Shown here in pieces: positions 1 to 5,759 of a stretch of DNA of 6,413 nt. The DNA comes from Acidobacteriota bacterium (lineage in GTDB: Bacteria > Acidobacteriota > Terriglobia > Terriglobales > Acidobacteriaceae). The stretch is taken from NCBI GenBank assembly GCA_021809235.1, contig JAKBAG010000173.1, forward strand, positions 1-6,413, written 5' to 3'. The notes below the pieces were generated by a model that saw nothing but the letters and a program-made list of their open reading frames with translations, made no database searches and was not told the origin of the DNA. How positions within the stretch are numbered: position 1 is the first letter of the stretch; each line of letters begins with the position of its first letter. A program made the translations under genes and the position numbers.

Positions 1-672
1 AGCCAGTACTCCTCCGTCGGATCAGTGGAAGATAGTCGTCAGCTTGCGGCGAATCTGGGGATTCCATTTCAGGTGCTTCCCATTGAGCCGATTTATCGCG
101 AATATGAAGCCACGCTTCAGCCGCTTTTTCAGGGTCGAGCCCCCGATCTCACAGAAGAGAACCTGCAATCCCGTATCCGTGGCACCCTGCTCATGGCTTT
201 GTCCAACAAATTCTCTTCGCTCGTGCTCACCACAGGCAATAAATCCGAGATGTCCGTAGGGTACTGCACGCTCTATGGGGATATGGTTGGTGCTCTGGCA
301 GTTATTGGAGACCTGCTCAAAACCCGTGTCTATGAGCTCTGCCAGTGGATCAATCGCGATTCTGCCATTATCCCCGAGTCGATCCTGACCAAGGCACCCT
401 CAGCAGAGCTTCGTCCCGATCAGAAGGACAGTGATTCTCTTCCTCCCTATGATGTGCTGGACCCAATTCTGGAAGCCTATGTCGAGCGATATGAATCTGC
501 CGAACAGATCGTTCTGCGCTATGGATTCGATCGCTCTCTGGTTGATACCGTGATTGCACTGGTCGAGCGTAGCGAATACAAACGTCAGCAGGCAGCCCCC
601 GTGCTCAAAGTCACTCCCAAATCCTTCGGCATCGGGCGACGATTTCCCATCGCCGCACGCTGTCAGGTATAA
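1..672 (+). CDS. nadE: Glutamine-dependent NAD+ synthetase, C-terminal part (5' end outside window)
   Basis: This is the C-terminal 223 residues of a glutamine-dependent NAD+ synthetase, which amidates deamido-NAD+ to NAD+ with ATP in the last step of NAD+ synthesis in the cytoplasm. The frame is open from base 1 (SQYSSVGSVEDSRQLA...), so the GTG at 25 is an internal codon and not the start. The ATP-binding P-loop (SGGIDS) and any N-terminal nitrilase-like glutaminase domain lie upstream of the window. Visible signatures are the synthetase motif TTGNKSEMSVGYCTLYGD (bases about 229-282), the following GDLLKTRVYEL, and the C-terminal KRQQAAPVLKVTPKSFGIGR. The style of this tail and of the PSAELRPDQKDSDSLPPYD stretch matches the large glutamine-dependent class better than the short ammonia-dependent class. 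It ends with TAA. The next gene follows 57 bases later on the same strand, so the two may be co-transcribed. Family confidence is high. Confidence 0.95.
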   Translation, partial: SQYSSVGSVEDSRQLAANLGIPFQVLPIEPIYREYEATLQPLFQGRAPDLTEENLQSRIRGTLLMALSNKFSSLVLTTGNKSEMSVGYCTLYGDMVGALAVIGDLLKTRVYELCQWINRDSAIIPESILTKAPSAELRPDQKDSDSLPPYDVLDPILEAYVERYESAEQIVLRYGFDRSLVDTVIALVERSEYKRQQAAPVLKVTPKSFGIGRRFPIAARCQV

Positions 673-715
673 AGCAATAGATGCCGCATCGCTACTTTGC
701 GAGCCTCTTTCACCC

Positions 716-721
716 AAGGAG
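716..721 (+). promoter_or_regulatory. Ribosome-binding site that sets a TTG start for the DsbA-like gene
   Basis: AAGGAG is a near-perfect Shine-Dalgarno sequence. It lies 8 bases before the TTG at 730 but only 2 bases before the in-frame TTG at 724, and it is downstream of the in-frame TTG at 697. This favours 730 as the start, and the protein then begins directly with a classical signal peptide. Confidence 0.8.
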
Positions 722-729
722 AATTGCCA

Positions 730-1710
730 TTGAAGTCCTCGTTTTCGTTTCGTAAGTGGCTGCCCGCAGCACTATGCGCCGCCGTCCTGCTTCCCGTTCT
801 GCATGCGCAACAGGATATTCCGCCCGCACCCACACAGGGCTCCACCGTTGTTGTCGATCCCAAGTTTCCAAAGATCAGCCCTTCGGATTTTACGGCTACA
901 ACTCCGACGGTCGATGAGGTCAACACCTTCCTGAAGGCCACATGGGGCTACGATCAGAATCGCCTCTATCAGGTGCAGCGTATAGCCAAGACAACCGTTC
1001 CAGGCGTGGCCAACGTCGTGGTTCTGGTGGGTACCCGCGGGAATGCACAGATCAGCGCACTGCAGTTCTACACCATGCCGGACAACAAGCACATCATCAC
1101 CGGCGGCGAAATTCTCCCTTTTGGCTCGCATCCCTACGATGAGAACCGCGCTAAGCTGATCCGCATGGCCAATGGACCCTGGGAAGGATCCGCTTCGCAC
1201 GATCTGCAGCTGGTCGAATTTGCTGACTTTGAGTGCCCGCACTGCAAGGCCGCTGAGCCAACCATGGAAAAGCTCGCCACCGACTTTCCGAATGCTCATA
1301 TCGTCTTTCAGAACTTTCCGCTTGTCCGTGTCCATGCTCAGGCATTCCGGGCAGCTGCATATGGCGTTTGCGTTGCACAGCTGGGTGGCAATGCTGCCTT
1401 CTTCAAGTACGCCAAGACCGTCTTTGACGGCCAGGCCGGCATGACCACGGATGACGGCACAACGCTCGCACTCAACAGTGGCGTCGCAGCTGCCGGGCTT
1501 AGCCCGGACAAGGTTCAGGCCTGCTCGACCACGCCGTCCACCGCATCCATCGTACAGAACCAGATCAAGCTGGCTGAAGAACTGGGTGTCAACCAGACTC
1601 CATCCCTGGCCATCAACGGCCGCATTATCCCGCTTGGCGGCGTGCCCTACGATGCCTTGAAGCAGATCATCGCCTATCAGGCAAAGATGGATGGCCCGGC
1701 ACCGAAGTAA
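730..1710 (+). CDS. Exported two-domain DsbA-like thiol:disulfide oxidoreductase
   Basis: The 326-residue protein is predicted to make or rearrange disulfide bonds in the periplasm. Residues 1-26 form a Sec signal peptide (basic RK at 8-9, hydrophobic LPAALCAAVLLPVL, likely cleavage LHA|QQ). Residues about 58-145 form an N-terminal domain with the pattern MPDNKHIITGGEILPFG, reminiscent of the N-terminal domains of DsbC/DsbG-like proteins. Residues about 150-320 form a DsbA/thioredoxin_4 domain with active site C169-P170-H171-C172 in the context FADFECPHCKAAEP. The cis-proline loop NQTPSLAING has T290-P291. CPHC is the active site of E. coli DsbA and suggests an oxidase rather than a reductase. 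Two more cysteines (C214, C265) could form a structural disulfide. The start is TTG at 730, chosen from the ribosome-binding site and signal peptide. No DsbB-like partner is in the window. The exact role, oxidase or isomerase, is uncertain. Confidence 0.9.
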   Translation: MKSSFSFRKWLPAALCAAVLLPVLHAQQDIPPAPTQGSTVVVDPKFPKISPSDFTATTPTVDEVNTFLKATWGYDQNRLYQVQRIAKTTVPGVANVVVLVGTRGNAQISALQFYTMPDNKHIITGGEILPFGSHPYDENRAKLIRMANGPWEGSASHDLQLVEFADFECPHCKAAEPTMEKLATDFPNAHIVFQNFPLVRVHAQAFRAAAYGVCVAQLGGNAAFFKYAKTVFDGQAGMTTDDGTTLALNSGVAAAGLSPDKVQACSTTPSTASIVQNQIKLAEELGVNQTPSLAINGRIIPLGGVPYDALKQIIAYQAKMDGPAPK

Positions 1711-1732
1711 AACTTCTCAGTGCACGAATTCC

Positions 1733-1762
1733 GAAGGCGGCAGGCATTTACCTGCCGCCTTC
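1733..1762. terminator. Hairpin between convergent genes, probable bidirectional terminator
   Basis: There is a perfect 12-bp inverted repeat, GAAGGCGGCAGG at 1733-1744 and CCTGCCGCCTTC at 1751-1762, with a 6-base loop (CATTTA). Nine of the 12 pairs are G-C. It begins 22 bases after the DsbA-like stop codon and ends 10 bases before the stop codon of the opposing methyltransferase. Neither strand has a good U tract (TTCTG follows on the + strand), so it may be a weak intrinsic terminator or a 3'-end stabilising stem serving both transcripts. Confidence 0.75.
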
Positions 1763-1772
1763 TTCTGCAGGA

Positions 1773-2489
1773 TTACGGATATTCCGCCTCCTGCCACTCA
1801 ATCACGACTGTCTGTCGCAGCCACAGTGGAGCCACCATGTACCGCACAGCCAACGCACCGTGTATACAACCTGGTAATGCAGCCTGCACAATTTGCCGCA
1901 GCTCCTGCGGTGTATAGGCGCGTCGAACCGAGGTTTCTCCATCCATCGCATTGATGCGGGACAACCATGGCGCCACGAACCAGCGAAACAGCATCAGCGG
2001 AACAGGGTGGCGGACCAGATCCAGCAGAATTAGCGCACGGCAGCTTCGAGCAATATTCTGAATCATCGCCTGGAGTTCCGTCGGGGCCAGATGGTGCGCC
2101 ATCACCACGCAAACAGCCACATCCGCCTCCGGCAGTACATCCTGAACTGCATCGGCCAGCACGATCGGTACTGTGGATGTAGCACAGCCACCGCGCAGAT
2201 CGGCCCCCAGAACCGCGCACCCGAAGCGCCGGTGGATGGTCTCCAGCAGTGCGCCCTGGCCGCAGCCCACATCCAGCACACGGCTGTTTCTACCTACGCC
2301 TAGCCGACGTAACTCACGCAGCACAACGGCGCGATTCCCCAGCCATCGATGCAGTCGATCCAGCTCACGATAGGATTGTCGCAACACCTCCGCGGGCGGC
2401 TCCCAGTCATCGAGAATCTCGCGCGATTGCAACCGGTCCCGTACGTCAAAGCTTCTCGGCATCGGAGGGTATTCCTGCACACTTCTCAT
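1773..2489 (-). CDS. Class I SAM-dependent methyltransferase, substrate unknown
   Basis: This 238-residue protein has a Rossmann-type methyltransferase fold. Motif I is V71-L-D-V-G-C-G-Q-G79, which binds S-adenosylmethionine. The acidic end of strand 2 is probably D97 (LGADL), and a motif near 112-126 (ADAVQDVLPEADVAV) fits the adenine-binding part. An N-terminal helix region (about 33-62, with RLHRWLGN) and a C-terminal SVRRAYTPQEL at 187-197 resemble small-molecule methyltransferases found beside lipid, quinone or polyketide genes, but the substrate cannot be read from the sequence. It is the last gene of the minus-strand run, 39 bases after the secretin. The start is uncertain: the ATG at 2489 has only GAGG one base away, which is too close, while GTG at codon 4 and ATG at codon 10 (2462) are credible alternatives. 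The catalytic domain is not affected by this choice. Confidence 0.85.
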   Translation of the reverse strand: MRSVQEYPPMPRSFDVRDRLQSREILDDWEPPAEVLRQSYRELDRLHRWLGNRAVVLRELRRLGVGRNSRVLDVGCGQGALLETIHRRFGCAVLGADLRGGCATSTVPIVLADAVQDVLPEADVAVCVVMAHHLAPTELQAMIQNIARSCRALILLDLVRHPVPLMLFRWFVAPWLSRINAMDGETSVRRAYTPQELRQIVQAALPGCIHGALAVRYMVAPLWLRQTVVIEWQEAEYP

Positions 2490-2504
2490 GCCTCGGCAGT
2501 GTAT

Positions 2505-2537
2505 CCTACTGCATTCAGGATTCTCGCCCTACTGCAT
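2505..2537. repeat. 10-bp direct repeat at the secretin/methyltransferase junction
   Basis: CCTACTGCAT occurs at 2505-2514 and again at 2528-2537, separated by 13 bases. On the minus strand each copy reads ATGCAGTAGG. The upstream copy contains the last codons of the secretin (ATG CAG TAG), and the second lies in the gap before the methyltransferase start. It could be a small local duplication or a paired binding site; no function can be shown. Confidence 0.5.
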
Positions 2538-4604
2538 GGAATTCTTGTCCACTGTCAACATGGGACCATGCCCCTTGGGCTGCGTGGAGCGAGCCACCGT
2601 CGGAGTCACCAGCACAATCAGTCGCGCCGTATTCTGCGACACTTGAATGTCATTGATATCCTGCATCCCGGGAATATCTCCCAATCCAGGCAGACCATTC
2701 AATGCACGCGTCTCCTGCCGGGAAAGATCGCTGAACAATACTGCCGTCTCTCCGGCGCGGAGCGTCAGCACGCCGTCGAACTGTCGATTATCCAGAACAG
2801 GAATTCCATTCAGGCTTGCACCCTGCAGAGCCTCAATCTTCAGGCTCAGCGTCATAGCTACATCACCGGAGCGCATCTGTCTCGGCCTGGCACGCAGCGT
2901 CAGACCCAGATCTTCATACTGAATCTGTGGCACATTCTGTTGCTGTGCCAGCGCACCATACCCGGCCTGTGTTGCCGCGGCAGAAAGGGCAGGGGAGAGT
3001 GTGGCTGAAGAATAGGATGCCGTCTCAATCGGATAGCGCTCACCATCCTTGATCGTTCCTTCTTCATCGTCTCCAAGTCGCAGATGCACATCATTCAGGG
3101 TACGGGTATCGCTGGAGTTAAGGCTCAGCGTCAGCGTGGCTGCACCGGGCGTGATCAGGCTCTGCGTAAGTCCTTTCCCAAAAGGGATGAATCCCTGATT
3201 AAATGGCGTTCCAGTCAGTGCACCCGACGCGGCAAGGATAGCAACAATCGCAATCTGGTTAGCCAGTGAGTTGGCATTGGAGATGATGCCGGATGCCAGA
3301 ATCTGCTGCACGGCTGACTGATTTTGCGCCAGAATGCTCTGTACCTCTGAGTATGCGTTGTACACACCCGTCTGCTGCAGAAAGGTTGCTCCAGTTTCCC
3401 GCGTGCTCACATGGGCCAGCTCTATGATCTTCACATCCAGATCAATCTGATTTCGGCCATCTTCCAGTTGCTGCACCGTGGTATTGAAGGCCTGCAATGT
3501 CTGCATGGGACCGCGCACAGTCACTGTGTCCGCGCTCGGCTGCGCTATTGCCTGCTTCATCCCAAAGACATTGTGCGCGAGGTTGCTCACATCTGTCAGT
3601 TCTCTGGCCGTCAGCCCTGGCATATACACCGTTTCCATCTGCTGACGATCCAGATCCAGATGGTTTTCCCTGGTTTCTCTTGCCACCAGTACGTGATAGC
3701 CATCGAGCGGCACATAGAATGTATCGGTCACCAGCCCCAGCGCATGTACGGCCTGGGTAAAATCCACATGGTTCAACTCCAGTCGAGCCATCTTCGGTTC
3801 TACGCTATTGTGAACCTCAGCCGTAATGCCATAGGCAGCAAATACCTGTCGAATCAACTCCGGAGCGAGCATATTCAAATGAAAGTCTCGCAGATTCCCG
3901 GATGGCTTCAACTCCGGGGCATTCGCTGCAATTTCGGCCTTCTCGTTATCCTCGCGCAAGCCCAGGGAAACCGCAGCCCTGCCTGTCAACATACGAATGT
4001 TGCGAATCGTCAGATCATTCTCCGGGTCCAGATGATAGGCCCTTTGGAGCAAATCAGCTGCCAGTGACTTGTCCCCGCGCGCTGCGGCTCGGTTGGCATC
4101 ATCATCCAGTTGCGTGATCAGGCTTTCCCGCGCCAGTGCTGCTGCTCTCTGGTAGGGAGCGCTCGTCGGCTCCAGTTCTGCAGCCCGTTGCAGCACGGCC
4201 ATTGCAGCTTCCGATCGATGACTGGCCAGCAGCTTCACTCCCTGCAGATAGAGCTTTGCCGCCTTTCGTTCATTGCGCAGCTGATGATTCTCCAGCGGTA
4301 ATCCCGGCACGATTCCATCCGGATTGGCAGGCTTTTTCTCCGCGCCATCCTTCGTCGTTCCCGGTTCGCTGGTACTCGATATTCCCTTCGGCGAATCAGT
4401 CACTCTCGTTTGCTTACTGCTGGTTCCAGTCCCATTTCCAACTTTGTCAGAGTCCTGGTCGGATGCCGGTATTGACGCTGCCACAGCCTGAGGTCGCTGA
4501 GCTTCAGCCACTCGCCAGGTAGCCGGCAGCAACATGTTCGATGCCAGCAAAAGCCCATATCCAAGCAGTAAGCGAAGGCAAACTCTTCCGCAGCCAACTG
4601 TCAT
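2529..4604 (-). CDS. TPR-containing secretin-family outer-membrane protein (type II/III secretion superfamily)
   Basis: This 691-residue protein should form a large ring-shaped channel in the outer membrane. Residues 1-35 form a signal peptide (likely cleavage VAEA|QR); no lipobox is seen. Residues about 36-105 are polar and low in complexity (Ser, Thr, Gly, Lys, Pro). Two TPR-like repeats follow at about 112-146 and 163-197 (AVLQRAAELEP, LLQRAYHLDPEND). Residues 238-315 resemble a secretin N0/STN domain and 323-385 an N1-type ring domain. The secretin core is at about 386-671, with the signatures GERYPIE (521-527), VPQIQYEDLGLTLRARP (558-574), GIPVLDNRQFDG, and LPGLGDIPGM (638-647) before the final strands LIVLVTPTV. 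The start overlaps the HAD stop codon (ATGA). TPR-secretin fusions of this style are known to me as 'type II and III secretion system protein' in Acidobacteriota. No ATPase, pseudopilin or inner-membrane partner is nearby, so the transported substrate is unknown. Confidence 0.9.
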   Translation of the reverse strand: MTVGCGRVCLRLLLGYGLLLASNMLLPATWRVAEAQRPQAVAASIPASDQDSDKVGNGTGTSSKQTRVTDSPKGISSTSEPGTTKDGAEKKPANPDGIVPGLPLENHQLRNERKAAKLYLQGVKLLASHRSEAAMAVLQRAAELEPTSAPYQRAAALARESLITQLDDDANRAAARGDKSLAADLLQRAYHLDPENDLTIRNIRMLTGRAAVSLGLREDNEKAEIAANAPELKPSGNLRDFHLNMLAPELIRQVFAAYGITAEVHNSVEPKMARLELNHVDFTQAVHALGLVTDTFYVPLDGYHVLVARETRENHLDLDRQQMETVYMPGLTARELTDVSNLAHNVFGMKQAIAQPSADTVTVRGPMQTLQAFNTTVQQLEDGRNQIDLDVKIIELAHVSTRETGATFLQQTGVYNAYSEVQSILAQNQSAVQQILASGIISNANSLANQIAIVAILAASGALTGTPFNQGFIPFGKGLTQSLITPGAATLTLSLNSSDTRTLNDVHLRLGDDEEGTIKDGERYPIETASYSSATLSPALSAAATQAGYGALAQQQNVPQIQYEDLGLTLRARPRQMRSGDVAMTLSLKIEALQGASLNGIPVLDNRQFDGVLTLRAGETAVLFSDLSRQETRALNGLPGLGDIPGMQDINDIQVSQNTARLIVLVTPTVARSTQPKGHGPMLTVDKNSMQ

Positions 4605-5374
4605 CGGAGCTGCTCCGCATCCGAATGCATCAAAGCCGGGAACGAGGAGCAGCAGATATCCGGAGCACAGGCGTCGAGCTCGTCGAAACCATAGTTCCCG
4701 GTTGCCACTGCAATGACTTCCAGCCCATTTGCATGGGCAGCCTGAATATCGCGCGGAGTATCACCCACCACACAGATGCGTGCCATGGAATTCCCCAGCA
4801 TCTTCCGAGCCCGTTCCGCTGCAGCCCACACCAGTTCCGCCCGGTCTGGATATCGATCGCTGAAACCGCCAAAGGTAAACCACTCGCGCAATCCGCATCT
4901 GTCAATCTTTGCCCAGCCAATGCGTTCCAGATTGCCTGTAGCCAGTCCCAGGAGCGCACCCGCCTGCTGTAACACCGCCAAAATCTCTGGCACTCCAGGC
5001 ATACGGCGAAATCGAAGTTCCGCTTGCTTCCTCTCTACAATCTCTGCCATGCGATGCAGAATTGCATCGGTATGCGCTGCAAGCATGTCTGGATTGATGC
5101 CACCATTCGCACAAGCCTCGGCCAGAATTGCCGTATCCGTACCGCCATGCAGCGTCACTCCGTCCAGGGTAATCGCATGGCCCAGCGCTCCAGCCACGGC
5201 TTCGGAGAAGGCAGATACATGGACACGATCCAGACTTCGCAGCAGGGTTCCATCCACGTCAAACAAATATGCATCCCATTTGGTCCAGGGATGCTGTGTG
5301 CGTTGTGTCAGCCGATGCGGAAGACTCGGATACGCCTGCTCAATCCGCGTCTCTGGCAGAGAACTGGATGCCAT
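4601..5374 (-). CDS. HAD-superfamily hydrolase, phosphoglycolate phosphatase-like
   Basis: The 257-residue protein is a cytoplasmic Mg2+-dependent phosphatase of the haloacid dehalogenase superfamily. All four motifs are present: motif I FDVDGTL with nucleophile D39 and acid/base D41; motif II T146 in LATGN; motif III K156 in GWAKIDRCGL; motif IV GDTPRD with D205 and D209. A helical cap of the phosphoglycolate phosphatase/beta-phosphoglucomutase type is expected between motifs I and II (about 48-125). The substrate cannot be inferred, and housekeeping or metabolite-repair roles are both possible. About 33 residues precede motif I, longer than usual (the family often starts within 10 residues of it), and no better start codon is apparent. 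The ribosome-binding site is weak (AAGGGG, 13 bases from the ATG). It starts 18 bases after the Fis-type gene and shares ATGA with the secretin start, so it is part of an operon. Confidence 0.9.
   Translation of the reverse strand: MASSSLPETRIEQAYPSLPHRLTQRTQHPWTKWDAYLFDVDGTLLRSLDRVHVSAFSEAVAGALGHAITLDGVTLHGGTDTAILAEACANGGINPDMLAAHTDAILHRMAEIVERKQAELRFRRMPGVPEILAVLQQAGALLGLATGNLERIGWAKIDRCGLREWFTFGGFSDRYPDRAELVWAAAERARKMLGNSMARICVVGDTPRDIQAAHANGLEVIAVATGNYGFDELDACAPDICCSSFPALMHSDAEQLR
4605..4617 (-). promoter_or_regulatory. Hairpin covering the secretin ribosome-binding site at the coupled start
   Basis: Reading the minus strand, CGGAG-CAG-CTCCG-ATGA precedes the secretin. The Shine-Dalgarno GGAG (4613-4616) lies 8 bases before the ATG, and the whole site folds into a 5-bp stem with a 3-base loop. 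The ATG (4604-4602) overlaps the HAD stop TGA (4603-4601). This arrangement is typical of translational coupling: ribosomes finishing the HAD frame would open the stem and restart. The coupling is inferred, not shown. Confidence 0.55.
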
Positions 5375-5392
5375 CTCGGATGCAGTACCCCT

Positions 5393-5674
5393 TCAGCGTG
5401 CCAACTTGCGCAGCTCGCTATATACAGGACGCTCATTGCGCACCGGACGCTTATACGCAGCACGAACTTCGATCATGGTCAGCTCCAATTCCGCCATCTT
5501 CCGGCCCAGAGTGTTGCGATGCATGCCCAGTTCGACAGCAGCCTTGCACTGGTTGCCCCGGTGTTTCACCAGTACATGGTGAATGAACTGTCGCTCAAAC
5601 TGTTTCACGGCATCCTCAAAGGGAATTCCTGCCGTGTGCATCCGGCTCACCAGCCCGTCAATTTCGTGCTTCAC
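5393..5674 (-). CDS. Small stand-alone Fis-type helix-turn-helix protein
   Basis: The 93-residue protein is predicted to bind DNA. The Fis-type HTH (HTH_8) is at residues about 41-63: NQCKAAVELGMHRNTLGRKM, in which NTL sits in the recognition helix as in Fis and NtrC C-termini. Residues 1-38 are helical (MKHEIDGLVSRMHTAG, then FEDAVKQFERQFIHHVL) and may dimerise as in Fis. The tail from about 75 is basic (KRPVRNERP). No receiver or AAA+ domain is attached, so it is not a sigma-54 activator. The start chosen is GTG at 5674, because GAGGA (5681-5685) lies 6 bases upstream. The frame runs on to a TTG at 5701, but that codon lacks a ribosome-binding site. It lies 18 bases before the HAD gene and could regulate its own operon, especially given the inverted repeat upstream; this is an inference. 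Confidence 0.85.
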   Translation of the reverse strand: MKHEIDGLVSRMHTAGIPFEDAVKQFERQFIHHVLVKHRGNQCKAAVELGMHRNTLGRKMAELELTMIEVRAAYKRPVRNERPVYSELRKLAR

Positions 5675-5680
5675 GTTCTG

Positions 5681-5685
5681 TCCTC
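5681..5685 (-). promoter_or_regulatory. Ribosome-binding site of the Fis-type gene
   Basis: On the minus strand GAGGA is followed by 6 bases (CAGAAC) and then GTG. It is the reason for choosing GTG at 5674 over the upstream TTG at 5701. Confidence 0.75.
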
Positions 5686-5705
5686 GGAATACCAGCCACA
5701 ATGGG

Positions 5706-5759
5706 CTGATGCGGAATGTCTCACCATCATACCGTGTCTTGCTGTGATCCCCGCATCAG
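5706..5759. repeat. 9-bp perfect inverted repeat upstream of the Fis-type gene
   Basis: CTGATGCGG (5706-5714) is matched by CCGCATCAG (5751-5759), with 36 bases between the arms. The right arm overlaps the stop codon of cvpA (5756-5758). On the minus strand a TATGAT, similar to a -10 box, lies at 5731-5726, close to the centre of the repeat and about 50 bases before the GTG start; no convincing -35 box is seen. It may be a split operator or a large mRNA stem-loop in the leader of the Fis-type gene. Confidence 0.45.

Noticed and set aside
25..27. GTG at 25 as the start of a short NAD synthetase
   Set aside because: The frame is open upstream to base 1, and the residues encoded there (SQYSSVGS) match the usual NAD synthetase sequence after the P-loop, so the gene is cut by the window edge and is not truncated.
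680..690. Small palindrome GATGC-C-GCATC between nadE and the DsbA-like gene, considered as a terminator
   Set aside because: The stem is only 5 bp with a 1-base centre and no U tract follows; it cannot fold as a normal hairpin. It shares GATGC/GCATC with the repeat at 5706-5759, but this is too short to be meaningful.
772..1335. A 187-codon minus-strand open frame opposite the DsbA-like gene
   Set aside because: The + strand carries a signal peptide, CPHC site and cis-proline loop in one frame; the minus-strand translation has no motif.
2349..3008. A 219-codon + strand open frame opposite the secretin 3' end and methyltransferase 5' end
   Set aside because: It covers the junction of two well-supported minus-strand genes and has no recognisable domain. 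It also lacks a credible start region.
4776..5582. A 268-codon + strand open frame opposite the HAD gene
   Set aside because: It is antisense to a complete HAD protein with all four motifs, and its own translation is Ser/Arg/Ala-rich without motifs.
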